DNA of 64,000 nucleotides, from positions 124,001 to 188,000 of the forward strand of contig NZ_JAOQKJ010000005.1 of assembly GCF_025567405.1 (NCBI RefSeq), written 5' to 3'. The stretch comes from Suilimivivens aceti (GTDB lineage Bacteria; Bacillota; Clostridia; Lachnospirales; Lachnospiraceae). The notes under the pieces are model-generated. The model was not told the origin of the DNA. It was given only the letters and a program-made list of their open reading frames with translations, and searched no databases. Positions 17,659 to 28,672 of this stretch are shown piece after piece; position 1 is the stretch's first letter; every line of letters starts with the position of its first letter. The translations under genes were made by a program, and so were the position numbers.

Positions 17659-20600
17659 TTATTTGGTTTGTTTCTTTTCCTTGCGCTTTTTTACAGCTAC
17701 CGCTCCTACCGCTGCCACCGCTGCGATTCCTGCAAAGGCTATCAGCCAGATAATCGCTGCCCTGCTCTCCGTATCAGAGTTATCCTTTACGCTATCCTCG
17801 GAAGCTGTCTCTGCACTCTCAGCCCCATCGCTTCCCTCTGCACCTGTGGTATCTGCCGTAACTGCTTCCTCCATCGAAGCCTCATCTAACACGATGGTAT
17901 AATCCGAAGCATGGGTGAAGCTAAGATCAGCAAAGCCTTCCGCATCTACCTCTCCTGCACTGATGAATTCCAGTTCCCCTGTGCTTTCATTGTAGTAGAA
18001 GAGGTTTGCCATAAGCCCCTGGTTAGCTGCCCCTACATTGATGCGCAGGACTGCCTCAAAGCCAAACCTTCCTTCATAGGCAAGCGTTACATTCATCGAA
18101 GCCCTCTCGCCTGTCAGCGCATTGATGAGGTCTACCGGAATCGCATCCGACGCCTCTTCGCCATACGTTACCCTAAAGTCAACGTCTCCAACCTTATCTG
18201 AGACGCTCTTTCCATTTACGGACCAGGAAATGCCACCTCCCAGGTCGAATTCTATCGTTACGTTCTTTCCTCGTATCTCATCGAATACATCGCCCGGCAC
18301 TACGCTTGCACCGTTCATATCAACAGTGACCCTCTCGCCCTCTGCGCGTACCGCTGTCTCTGCCTTGATAACGTCCCAGCCTTCCTTGCCGTCCTCTCCG
18401 CGGATAAAAGGCATTGCCTGCTCACCCTGCTCTGCAGCTGTATTGCCCTGCGGTCTTATCGGGTTTGCCGGCTGCGCCGGAGCTTGAGCCGGTACTGGCA
18501 TAGGAGCGGGTGCAGGCGTCGGAGCCGGTGCCTGGTTTGCTGACTGCGCTGCCGTAGAATCCTTCCTGCCTGAGTTGCTTCCTGTGCTGGAAGAGCCGCC
18601 AGATACAAGCTTTTCAATCGCCTTTTCCGCATAGTAGCCACAGTCGCTGCACGCATAGGACATGATGCCCTCCTGCGTGGTCGTTGCCGGTCTGAGCTGT
18701 CTACTTACAAGATTCGTATGGTTCGCCGTATCCTTCGGCGTTGCAACACCGTCATCTAATTTCTTACCGCATACCAGACACCAGGTCTCACCCGTAGTTC
18801 CCTCTGCGATACAGGTTGCCTTGACAGCTCCCTTTACTTCCTTCTTTGCATGCTCGCAGCTTGCACGGGTAATCTGAATCGTAACGGTTTCCGCTTTATA
18901 GCTGCCCTTATCTGCCCCGTCATAGACTGCCGTTGCAGAAGTTACATTACCACCAGTGCCGTCATCTTCTACCAGTGCTTTTGCCGCATCCGCATCATCC
19001 CATTTCCAGCCCTGTGGCAGCTTCACACTGCCGACCGTCTCACAGGAATGTGCCACGTTCATTTTACTGCCCGGCATAAACGGTGCAGCCTGTGCCTGAT
19101 TAACCGTTACTGTCACACTGCCTGTCACTGCCTCATAGGAAGCAGTATCCTCCGGTGTAAAGAGATACTCGAAGGTCTTATTTCCAAGATAGGTAAGCTT
19201 CGTCGAAGGCGCCTTCCACTTGAAGGTTCCGGCTACCGATGCAGCTGCTCCAGTGCCAGTGCCAGTGCTTCCCATGCCATTGCCATAAATCGCCGCACCT
19301 GTAGGCGTCTGATTGTACAGGTAATCGCCATGCGTATACGCATTTGCTGTGGCGGGCTGTGTACTGATATACGGCATTGCTTTCTTTACTGTCAGCGTTA
19401 CCGTTTTTTCTATTGTCTCATAATTTTTCGTATCCGTCGGCGTGAAGATAACCGGATACGCATTGGTTCCAGGCTTTGGTACAAGGCTTGCCTCCTTAAA
19501 GCGCCAGATGCCATCAAGCATTGCGCCATCTGCGCCTCTTACCTCGCCCGGCTTCTGCGCATGGCTCTGACACCAGTCAGCCGCAATACTCGTAGGGCTG
19601 TAGTAATACGCTTCGGGAATCGGCACGCTCACAACCTTCGGCACTGCTTTTTTGACGCTGACCGTTATCATTCCCTTGCACTTCGCATACGCATCATCCG
19701 TCGGTGTAAAGGTCCATGCCGCATTGTAATTCCCTGCATCCGGTTTTTTATCCGGTTCATCAAAGGAAAGCTTTCCGGGTACTGTCTTTCCGCTCACCTT
19801 ATCCGCAAAGGTTGCACTGTTAAACTGCAGGCTGGAAAGCGCCTCTCCGTAGGTTAAGGCAGCCTTCTTAAGGCTTATGCCGCCCTTTAGTTGTACCGGT
19901 AGCTGGTCTATCAGTTTTATTACGACCAGGATTCCCTGATTGGTATTTATATTATAGTTCGCAGTCGATACTGGCACAGTTATCGTTGCCGCGTCACCTA
20001 CTGCACCACCTGTCTTTACTGTGTAAGAGAGCCTGCCATCCTGAGAAACGCTCACTCCTTCAAGGATGCTTTTACTATCCGACGTCTTGACTACGTCATA
20101 GGTTACTCCACCGCAATCCTTTGGCAGAAGCGCTGCCAGGTCGATGCTGTCCGAGCCGCCCCTGAGGAACAGAAAATCTCTGTAAATGTTTGGTGGATTC
20201 CAAGAAGCCTGTGCGATATTGACTTTTATGGTCAATGGCTTTGCCTCTGTATAATTTATAGCTGTAGGATATAAAAGCTTAATCGTCGCGCTTCCTGCGC
20301 CCTTAATCGTTACCTCTCCTTCCCTTGAAACCGAAAGAAGCCTTGTCGCAATGTCTGCTTTATCTATATCATTACCATTTGCATCCTTTGCATCTATGAC
20401 GGTATATTCAGGAAGGTTGTAGTGGATATTATTTGTTTCTACTGCCAGAGAGAACGGAGCAGCTCCATAGCTAACACTCCAGTTATCCTGATAGCCTGCA
20501 AGCTTCACAAACTTGCCCTGTGCCTTGTCAGTGTAAAGGAAACCATTTTTTCTCGTAACAGCAGCAGAGTCATCGTGGTTGATGTCCTCATAATAGCCCT

Positions 20601-21954
20601 CTACCTTTATGCTGTACCTTCCACTGGTTGAAGCTTCCTTAATCCCAAACGCCCACTTGCCAGCAGCACCATCCGGCTTTGTTGCCTCCGCATCTGTCCA
20701 GAAATCTAATTCCTTCCAAAATTCTGCCTCCGTATCGCCAGCCGCCAATGTTCCACTTACGATTTTAAATTTAAGCTTTTCCATTCCCGGGAAAATTTCT
20801 CCGTAGGTTCTGTGCATATTTTCAACCTTAATCGTAATCGGGCGCGCTGCAATCGTCGGCATAACCTCCACAACTGCCGCTTCATAGGTATCGCCATAGC
20901 TTGTATCCGGTGTAAAGGTTACAAGACATTTCCCGGTATCATTCATCTGCCATATATGCGTATCGCCTGTCTGAACAGTCCACGTACCGGTAATGGTATC
21001 ATCACCATACCTGGCAACGCCGTCCTTCGTTATCTTTAAATCTGCAGTCTCATTACCGTAAACGCCGCTTACTTCCGGAAGTGTCGTAACCTTCGGCATC
21101 GCCTTTGTAGTGGTAAATTCAATAGCAGGCTCCGTTAATGCCGTTATATTGCCTGCCTTGTCAATGGCTGCTATCCAGACCGCAGTTTTCTTACTTGGAT
21201 ACAATGGAAAATAAACGTCCGGCTTTCCCAAATTACCTATTTCAATTTTATTATCACCTTTTGTTCCTGTCGTTTTGAAGATTGCAGGTGTCAAACTCGC
21301 AACAAAGTTTTGGTTAGCATTACTATACTTAAGTCCCTCCGTACGAACTTCCCATTGTCCACAATAAAGATTTTCGTCCGCTTTAAAATTCCACCCATTG
21401 CGGGGCGCCCATTTTCCATCGTTTTCGACAGCGAACTGTGGGTACTTTGGCTCACCTTTCATATAACTTTCAATATCTCTTTTGCAGTCGTCGTAGGTGT
21501 AGTCAGTAACCCCGTCAAATACTCCTTCGGATACAAAGAACCACATCAGCGTTGCATCTTCGCTTAAATTAACCTTGAGTATCGCCTCTGTATCCTTCAT
21601 AGTACCGTCTTCTTTTTTCGGGTCAGCTATTTTTACTACAGGAGCCTGTGCATCCACCACAATGCCATCGGTACAGATATAATCACTCTGATTTCCCGCA
21701 CCATCCACTGCATAGGCATAGACCACGTAATTTCCTTCGCTGCTCAGGCTGCCCGAAATGGTTGCGCCGTCTGATGATGGAAGAATAGTGCCTGTTCCTG
21801 CGGCTACTTCCGAAAACTTACCGCCTGCTGCCAGCGCATCCAGTTCATCCTTTGTCTTTACTGATGCCAACGCCGTATCTGAAACCTTCTCAACATAATA
21901 GTAATACCTGGAAATGCCGCTGACCTCAGCCACATCGGCTTTCTTATCATTTGC
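17659..21954 (-). pseudogene. Giant surface protein, C-terminal part after an in-frame TAG
   Basis: This continues the frame of the 21955-27624 gene immediately after its TAG (21957-21955). About 1430 residues follow. The order is a Y-rich linker, an Ig-like/OmpL-type region, several MBG/YDG-type repeat domains (for example YGEIFPGMEKLKFKIVSG and YGEALSSLQF), and a Cys-pair region (WCLVCGKK, ACSDCGYY). A proline/alanine-rich wall spacer (APAPTPAPAPMPVPAQAPAQ), a membrane-proximal beta domain, one membrane helix and a KKRKEKKQTK tail come last. There is no LPxTG motif, so it is membrane-anchored. A GTG at 21933 could start it but has no ribosome site or signal peptide, so alone it is unlikely to be made. 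Confidence 0.85.
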
Positions 21955-24900
21955 CTATATCTTAATATCCAGTGTTGCATCATTATAAAGATAGCCAAAG
22001 CTGATGGTGTTCAAAAGCGACCGGAACCAGTTTTCCTTAATCTGGATACCATAACCATCCGCCACGCCATCCTTATCCGCCCAGGTCGGCGCGCTCTTAT
22101 CAATGCAGATGGTTACCTCCACAGGCTCGGAAAGACAGCCCTTTGCCGTATCCTTTCCATAGAGCGTTACCGTATTTTTACCCTCCTGCGTGAAGGTATA
22201 GCCCGGATTTTCGCCTGCAACCGCCGCCTTAAGACTTTCATAAATCTCCACGCTGCCGTTTAGACAGGAATCTGAAGCAGCTGCTTTACTGCTTCTGTAT
22301 AAAATCCAAGATGCGTCATTTTTGTCATCAATCGCAAAGCTTACAGGCACATCCGCCCTGTACCATTTATCAGTGCCAGAAACTAACGTCTGCGCCAGCG
22401 TAAAGGCATACGGAATCTCAAAGCGTATCGCCGCATTTCCCGTATAATTGCCCTTGCCGGTAAGGTTAAGTTTTGCCGGCTTTGCACCTGTAGCAGGTCC
22501 GGTCGCATCTTCCTCCGTTACCGTAAAGTCTGTATCCTTTACCAGAACATAGCTGCCGCCATCCGCACCTGTAACGCCGCTGTCTGTCAGGAGCTTTTTA
22601 AGATCCGCAGCTTCCCAGTCAAGGTCATCAAAAGAATACGGCTTTCCGGTGTAGTAAGCACAGCCACTAAGCGGAGTAGGAGGAATTGATAACTTACTTA
22701 AATCTCTCGGCGTAATCTTCGCTGTCAGCGGTATCTCAACAGACGGACAACTATTATTTTCCGCCATGACCATAATCGTAAAAGGATAGCTGCCTGCATT
22801 GGTAACCGTATACTCATTCGCATTATCATACCCTTTCCCATCTGCCAATTTGCAGGATATTTTCAGCGGAAATTTATCCACATACTCACTGTCAAACCCA
22901 TCCTTTGCAAGCGTCTTACCCGTGCAGGGTGCAATATAGCCGCCTGTTACCGGAATATGGGCATTCTCATCATACTTATCTGCTTTAAGTGTTACGTTTA
23001 TCGCATCACTGTCAGCCAATGCCGTATGTGCCGTTCCATCATACTCTGCCGCAGTTGCCGTAGCGCCTGCTGCCTGCATCTCACCCAGTCCGATTGCAAA
23101 CTTAAATGCAACCGTACCATAGTAAGCGCCGCATCCGGTAATTATCGCTGTAGGCGCGTCAGTTGACTCTTTATTTTCATTACATTTAATGTTGTTTTTA
23201 TAGACTACCGTATAATTTGCATTTTTAATGTCTGCATTGGCAGAGTTTGTGGAGTCCTGTGCCAGCTCTTTTCCAGATTTGTATTCTGGTCCGGTAAGCT
23301 TTACAGCTCCTTTTGCAGTCATCAGTGTAATGCCCGTCATTACCTGCGGATAGCCATCGTAGGTACGACCTTCCAGACCTTCGATATGAAGGTAGCCTTT
23401 TTTATAGGCTTCCGCAAGGTCAGTCCTTCCGCAGATGCTGCAATAGCCATAGTCATCCTTCGTATGTGCCTTAAGGGTTACTTTAGAAGACGGCATCGTG
23501 AAGGAAAGGTCTGTCGTATCTATCGTTACTGCATTGCCGCCATAAGGCTCATAAGAGCAGACTTCGCCCGTGACCTTAATCTTCTGACCTGTCGTACCTC
23601 CATTGCTGTACAGTCCGTAGGTTACACCGTCCCTCTTTGTGACATTCGTGTCATTTTCTCCACCTGTGGGCAGAGCGATACCACCAAGCTCTATCGGAAA
23701 CCATATCTTAAATGCGCCAGCTCCCTTCGTTATTTTGCTGGAAAAATCAGCAGAGTCATGATTACAGTAGATGCTGGCATCCAGATTACTTTCATCTCCC
23801 GTAAACGCATCAGGTATTTGTGCTCCCTTCTCTATAACTATCTCAGCCTTGCCAGAAGGAACCGTTACATTCTCTAGTCCAGCTACACCCTCGCCCAGCC
23901 GCAGTACAGCGGTATCACCAGGAAAGCTTATGTTTCCGACCACGTTTATATTTTCTATGGTAACATCCTGTCTCCCTGTCATAAACAGGTAGTTTCCCTT
24001 ACCCGTCAAGGTATGTGGCTCATCACCCTCTGAACGCAGCGTTATCTCAGCCGGCAAATATACTTTATCGAGCATCTTGTTTATACTCTTACCTGCTATC
24101 GTATCCTTCAGCAGCAGGATTTCCAGCTTCTTCCATAACTTGTATTCTTCATTCTTTTGATGCTCTTTCGATTCTTCCAGATAGAACATTGCTGCATCCC
24201 ATGTCAGGAAATACATCGTTTTTGTCTCACCGCTATTTTTTTCTATCTGAAACTTTACAACGGCCTGAGATGTATCCTCCGGCATGTCAGCGCGAAGCAC
24301 TTTTACACTGCCCTGACTTCTATCCGTTCTGCTTATATCGGTCTTAATACCGGCTGAATAAAAAGCATAGCCTTCTTCCAGCGTATCCGCAATAGCATAA
24401 CCCTGCGTTTTATCAAGCAGAGAATCATCATTTTTACCAAAATTGCTCAGAGCAATCTCTCCATACTCACCACCTGAAAGCATTACTTTTGCACGTTTTA
24501 TCTGGCTAAACTCTCTGTGGTCTATATGCAGAGCCTTTATCTTTGCAGTATCTCCGGATACGCTAAGGGTGGCACCTCCACATACCAGAACCTCTTCTCC
24601 CTCATACGTACCTCCGGTAATTGTACAGGAAATATCAGTATTGTGCATCTCACTAGCTTTTCCAATATAAATACTGTTGCTGTAATAACCATCTTTTAGC
24701 TTTGCAGCCGCACCACCCAAAAACCTCAAGACACCCTTATAATTACCATTCTCTACCGTAAGCTTTGCTTTGTTCTGAATAGAAACTGGGGCGATCAGTG
24801 TTCCATTCTGTCCCGTGCCTGCGTCTTTAAAGACTGCCTCCACACCTTCGCCAGTGATATAAAGACCCTTTCCTGTAACGGTACAGCCATTAAGATCCAT

Positions 24901-27624
24901 ACAAAAGCTGACCTTTTTTGTACCCCCATCTATTTTCCACTCGCTTTCTGGCTCAGAAATATTTTTCAGGATTTTCAACGTAATTTCAAGGTCTGCATCC
25001 GCATCAGCAGTATTTACTGTAGCTTTAACTGCATCGAATGCTTTCGTAAGTGTTGCATAACGTGTTGTATTCCCACCTACCGTAACTTCCGCAACACCTT
25101 CTTCTACCGTAAAGACAGCCTTTTTGGAGGTCTCCGTATATTCACCGCAGGTCGCTACACAGTAGTATTGATAGGTGCCTGCCAAAAGTCCTGTAGGAAT
25201 CCTGTAGGTCGCAGTTTTTGCATCCTGCCCCGTTTGTTCTACTTTGGTTGTTGTTCCATTTATTGTTTTATCAGCATACCACTGGTAGGAGATACTGCCA
25301 CTGCTATCACTGCCAGATACCGCTTTTACGGTTAGCACAGGTGCCTCGGCAGCGGTATAGTTTTCCATCACAGTTTCCGCTCCGCTTGAAATCGTAGGAT
25401 GCGTCGTGAAATAGAGCGGACTTTTAACAGCCGTTACCTTTTTCCCTTCGTCTGTCCATCTGGCTGTTAGGTCTGCATAGGTACCATCATCATACTTTAA
25501 GGTATAGCCGACCTTCAGAAAGTCCTGCAGGGTTTTCTTAGGATTATTAACCCAAATCGCATTGCCTGAGGCTTGGGCAGGTGTAAAGGTTCCCTCTGCA
25601 ATCTGGCTGTTGTCGGGTAATCTAAGACGTCCATTAAAGGTTCCACCCTCAATGTTTACAGCTAACTTTTTATATTCGTTATCCATTATAATACGGTTGC
25701 CAGCATTCGCTGTTAAAGTAGCGCCTTTTTTAACTGTAATTTTAATGCTACTATTACTGTAAACACCGATGCAGCGAGAATCCTTGTTATTGTTTTCAAT
25801 AACTGCGCCGCCGCCAATGATACAGTCGGAGCAGCTGTCCATAAACATAATAGCGCCATATCTAGACTTAACGTTTCCGGTCACCTTCGTATTGGTAATT
25901 GTACAGGCGTTACTGTCACAAATAGTAATGACGCCTTCCTGACTACCATTACTTCCACTAATATTTGCTTTGTCAATGGTACAGGTCGCACCTTCCCACA
26001 TCGCAACTGTGGAACCGGTTCCAGCATTTTTGATTGTGACATGCTCAATTTTCAGCACTCTATCTACAGTTATCAGTCCATCTCCTTTTAATCTATTTTG
26101 CCCATATTGATAGTTGCCTGTAATCGTTCCCTCCTTCGAGCCGGATGAGGTAATTGTTATATTTGCTCTTTTAAAATATAAACGTGCACCGTCAGCCAGT
26201 GTTAATGTATGGCCATCCAAATCCAGCTCTATCTCTTTTGCCAACCTTGTATCAATGGTAAGCGTACTTGTTATAGATGCATCATTATTCAACAGTTTAA
26301 TGGAAACTTTTTGCAGTCCTGCGCTTTTCTTATCGTTAATCCATGTTGCAAGGTCCTGAGCGGTATAGGGGGCTTTCTTCGTTCCATCAGCATTCATTTC
26401 TGTTATCTGGACTGTATCACTCCCAGCCAGCAGCGCAATCCCATATTCGCCTACGAGCACATAGATGGTCGGAAGCTCCACGTCTTTACCTAATACGAGC
26501 TGGTTGCCGTCTCCATCCTCATCCGGCAGTACCGGCGTATAGGCATAGCAGAAGCCGTTTGACGCTTCACTGCTGTCAAATTCTTCTGCGTCGCTCTCTT
26601 CCACATTCAGCTCCCACTTGATGTTTTTCAGACGGATTTTCTCCGTCGTTGTCTCGGTATCAGAGGAAGCTGCTGCGTCAGCGCTGCCTGTCGTCTTTAC
26701 ACTGTCTGCATTATCGGATGTAGATGCTGTGTCGGTTTTCTTTGCATTGTCTGCACCGTCGGATGTGGCTGCTGTGTCAGAGGCATCGTCCTTCTCTGCC
26801 GCGTATACTATGAGTTTATGCGGCAGAAGGGCATCCGCCATCTGTCCAATAAGCGCACCAAAAGCAGAGGGTAGGTCGGCACGTGCCTGTGTATCCTCTG
26901 TATCAGAGCTGCTAGAGCCATTTGGGTTGTTTGATTTGTCAGAATTTCCAGAATCCTTTGATGTATCCGAATCCTTTGTATCTGCATTTCCATTGTCAGA
27001 AGTACCAGACTTATCGGAAGCATCCGCATTGCCGGAATCGCCATCCTTTTCATCTGAGGATTCTGTATCCTTCTTATCATCAGAGGACGCAGTATCTCCA
27101 TTACTGTCATCCTTCTGCGCATCGTCCTTCTCTGTATCTCCCGTCTCGGAAGCGTCCGCATTGCCGGAATCGCCATCCTTTTCATCTGAGGATTCTGTAT
27201 CCTTCTTATCATCAGAGGACGCAGTATCTCCATTACTGTCATCCTTCTGCGCATCGTCCTTCTCTGTATCTCCCGTCTCGGAAGCATCTTCTTCATCGTC
27301 GGCTTCCTTTTCATCCGCATGCGTGGTCTTTTCTACCGTAACGGTCAGGCTGGTCGGAAACTTGATGTCGCTCTCAAGCGCACCGATGGGCAGGGTCTGC
27401 TCTGTGATGTCCTTTGAAAGCTCCTCAAAGGAAACAATAGTCGTTTTACCTGTCTCACTTTCATCGGTTTTTGCAGAAACCGAGAGTGCGGACAGGTCTA
27501 CAGTATTGGCAACCATCGCAACGGTCAAGCCCATCACAAGTATGCGCTTACGCAGCTCCCTCCGCCTGATTTTTTCATGGGTCTGCTGCCAATCCTTCTC
27601 TGGCATGGTGTTTTTCTTTTTCAT
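21955..27624 (-). pseudogene. Giant surface adhesin, N-terminal part ending at an in-frame TAG
   Basis: 1889 residues. A signal peptide (about 28-51, VMGLTVAMVANTVDLSALSVSA) is followed by a long Ser/Asp/Glu/Lys-rich stalk with two exact-length 44-residue repeats. A right-handed beta-helix-like region comes next (LDLDGHTLTLADGARLYF, ITSSGSKEGTITGN, repeated ITNTKV/IENNN rungs), then Ig-like and MBG-type domains and a CSICGR motif. The start at 27624 is behind GAGAGGAG. The gene overlaps the upstream receiver-like gene by 50 bases, so expression is coupled. The last residues DIKI are followed by TAG then ANDKKADV in frame; I infer an original CAG (Gln). As it stands the product would be secreted without an anchor. 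Confidence 0.86.
27019..27282 (-). repeat. Tandem 132-bp repeat in the adhesin stalk
   Basis: Two adjacent near-identical 132-bp units (about 27019-27150 and 27151-27282) encode two copies of a 44-residue Asp/Ser/Glu-rich segment beginning DASETGDTEK. 132 is divisible by three, so copy-number change would lengthen or shorten the stalk without breaking the frame. Confidence 0.88.
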
Positions 27625-27985
27625 GTAAACTCCTCTCTTTTACCCTTTTTCCCTGAAGCAGCCGGGATACTGCCTCCCGCAGCTGATATTCCGTCACAGG
27701 CTTTACCAAAAAGGTGTCCGCCTGCATCCTGCGGCTTTGGGGTTCAAACTCTGCCTGATCGCTGATCCACAGGAGAGGGACATCCCTGCTGTACCCTCGT
27801 ATGCTCATGCAGAAATTCATCCCCCTGGCTCCGTCCTCCATGACCACCACAGCATCATAAGGCCCATCCCGCTGCATGGCATAGGTACAAAATACGCCAT
27901 TATCAAAGCGGTCTACTTTGCCCAGCTTCATCAGCAAAGCGGTTTCTTTTTCTTTCTGGCTATAACTGCATAGCGCAATTCGCAT
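27575..27985 (-). CDS. Receiver-like protein without the phospho-acceptor Asp (second of two)
   Basis: 136-aa protein with the layout of a response-regulator receiver but no output domain. Strand 1 is MRIALCSYS, where the acidic pair is missing. Strand 3 is YDAVVVMEDGARG, where Met stands at the usual phospho-Asp. The C-terminal switch TFLVKPV keeps the conserved Lys-Pro. It is probably not phosphorylated in the normal way. The start at 27985 has GGAGG. It overlaps its upstream paralogue by 26 bases and the adhesin gene by 50 bases, implying a translationally coupled three-gene operon. The role is unknown; regulation or export of the adhesin is an inference from context. Confidence 0.75.
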   Translation of the reverse strand: MRIALCSYSQKEKETALLMKLGKVDRFDNGVFCTYAMQRDGPYDAVVVMEDGARGMNFCMSIRGYSRDVPLLWISDQAEFEPQSRRMQADTFLVKPVTEYQLREAVSRLLQGKRVKERSLHEKEKHHAREGLAADP

Positions 27986-28349
27986 TTTCGCACCTCCATT
28001 TCATGATGGGTTTTATCGCCTCATATAGCTCCTGATCGGAGCAGTCTGCCGGAAGAAATACAGGGATACGCAGGTGATACGCGATCAGGGCAAAGTTTTC
28101 ATCATCACTCCACCAGACAAGCGGTACTTCTGGTGCCAGCCGCTTCGCCTGTATGGCCGCCTCCAGTCCCTTTGCTCCGGTCATGGCGATGACAACCGCA
28201 TGGTAGCGGCTCCGCCGCAGTGCCTGAGCAAGCTGGTTCTCATTCCACAATTCGTCAATCGCAAGCTGCCCATCCCCATCAAAAAGGGAGCGCAGCCTGC
28301 TTTCAAACCATTCCACATTTCTCAGCTCCGTACAAAGTGCGATTTTCAT
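27960..28349 (-). CDS. Receiver-like protein without the phospho-acceptor Asp (first of two)
   Basis: 129-aa paralogue of the next gene (both begin M-K/R-IALC). The receiver-type fold is inferred from the alternating hydrophobic strands. Strand 1 lacks the acidic pair; strand 3 is YHAVVIAMTGAKG, with Ala at the phospho-Asp site; strand 5 is VFLPADC, with Pro in place of the switch Lys. All the catalytic residues are therefore gone. The start ATG at 28349 sits behind AGGAGG; the upstream open frame reads through the structured leader and is not coding. It is the first gene of the adhesin operon. I know of no named family. Confidence 0.72.
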   Translation of the reverse strand: MKIALCTELRNVEWFESRLRSLFDGDGQLAIDELWNENQLAQALRRSRYHAVVIAMTGAKGLEAAIQAKRLAPEVPLVWWSDDENFALIAYHLRIPVFLPADCSDQELYEAIKPIMKWRCENANCAMQL

Positions 28350-28383
28350 GCTGAGCCTCCTTTCCTGAAAAAAAATAAAAAAA

Positions 28384-28403
28384 GAATCCTGCTCACAGGA
28401 TTC
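28384..28403 (-). terminator. Terminator-like hairpin just before the receiver-adhesin operon
   Basis: GAATCCTG (28384-28391), loop CTCA, CAGGATTC (28396-28403). On the minus strand a run of T residues follows directly and ends about 22 bases before the ribosome site at 28362-28357. Since it lies in the 5' leader of the operon it would act as an attenuator, unless the operon is transcribed from a start downstream of it. Confidence 0.75.
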
Positions 28404-28408
28404 TCCGC

Positions 28409-28502
28409 CTGCGGCGGGTCGCTTCTGCGACATACTTCCTAACCGCCGCAGTGCGATCCTCGCGGAGCGTTTTATGTGATAGGAATTTCCTATCACATAA
28501 AA
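28409..28502 (-). other. Structured leader: nested GC-rich hairpin and long palindrome
   Basis: CTGCGGCGG (28409-28417) pairs perfectly with CCGCCGCAG (28443-28451) and encloses a GTCGC-TTCT-GCGAC hairpin (28418-28431). Next to it is a near-perfect palindrome with 16-bp arms (28470-28485 / 28487-28502; core GGAA-T-TTCC). With the two flanking terminators this forms about 150 bases of nearly continuous secondary structure. It may be a regulatory RNA leader or a palindromic intergenic element of the MITE/REP kind. Confidence 0.6.
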
Positions 28503-28505
28503 AAA

Positions 28506-28531
28506 CCAGACCTTCTCATCGGAAAGTCTGG
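28506..28531 (-). terminator. Second terminator-like hairpin in the leader
   Basis: On the minus strand CCAGAC...GTCTGG (28531-28506) is followed by seven T residues. It lies only a few bases downstream of, or partly within, the candidate start of minus-strand transcription, so it may end very short transcripts. Confidence 0.65.
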
Positions 28532-28532
28532 T

Positions 28533-28559
28533 ACTATAATTAGGATAGCATCTTGTCAA
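28533..28559 (-). promoter_or_regulatory. Candidate promoter of the receiver-adhesin operon
   Basis: Minus-strand TTGACA (28559-28554) and TATAGT (28538-28533), with a short 15-base spacer. An alternative is TTGCAT / TATCCT with a 17-base spacer slightly upstream. Which is used decides whether the 28506-28531 hairpin is transcribed whole. Confidence 0.5.
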
Positions 28560-28578
28560 GGGAAATGCAACCGACTTT

Positions 28579-28639
28579 GTTTAAGACGCAGGTTTCCTGT
28601 TTAAGACGCAAGTTTTTTCCTGCGGTTTTATGTTATACT
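28579..28639 (+). promoter_or_regulatory. LytTR-type direct repeats and promoter of the regulator operon
   Basis: TGTTTAAGACGCA occurs at 28579-28591 and 28599-28611, a direct repeat with a 20-base period on one DNA face. LytTR regulators (AgrA, LytR) bind such 9-10-bp direct repeats about two turns apart, and TGTTTAAG resembles the AgrA half-site CAGTTAAG. The second copy runs into the -35 region of a plus-strand promoter with -10 TATACT at 28634-28639. The pair also lies upstream of the divergent minus-strand promoter, so one regulator could control both operons. Confidence 0.6.
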
Positions 28640-28672
28640 AATATTGGATTATTGTGCAAAGGAGATGGCACG

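Noticed and set aside
18850..19857. 335-codon plus-strand open frame opposite the adhesin C-terminal half
   Set aside because: Cys/Arg/His-rich composition with no family resemblance; it overlaps real MBG-type domains on the other strand.
5081..21957. TAG recoded as an amino acid (for example pyrrolysine) genome-wide
   Set aside because: nagA, the EIIA gene, thuA and mnmE all end normally in TAG, and no amber tRNA or pyl gene is visible. Point mutation or error is simpler.
27019..27282. CRISPR array
   Set aside because: Two adjacent 132-bp coding repeats without spacers. No other regular short-repeat array with spacers is in the window.
26618..27628. 336-codon plus-strand open frame opposite the adhesin start
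   Set aside because: It is the mirror of the repetitive Ser/Asp-rich stalk, low-complexity and without a ribosome site. The minus-strand frame has signal peptide and continuous domains.
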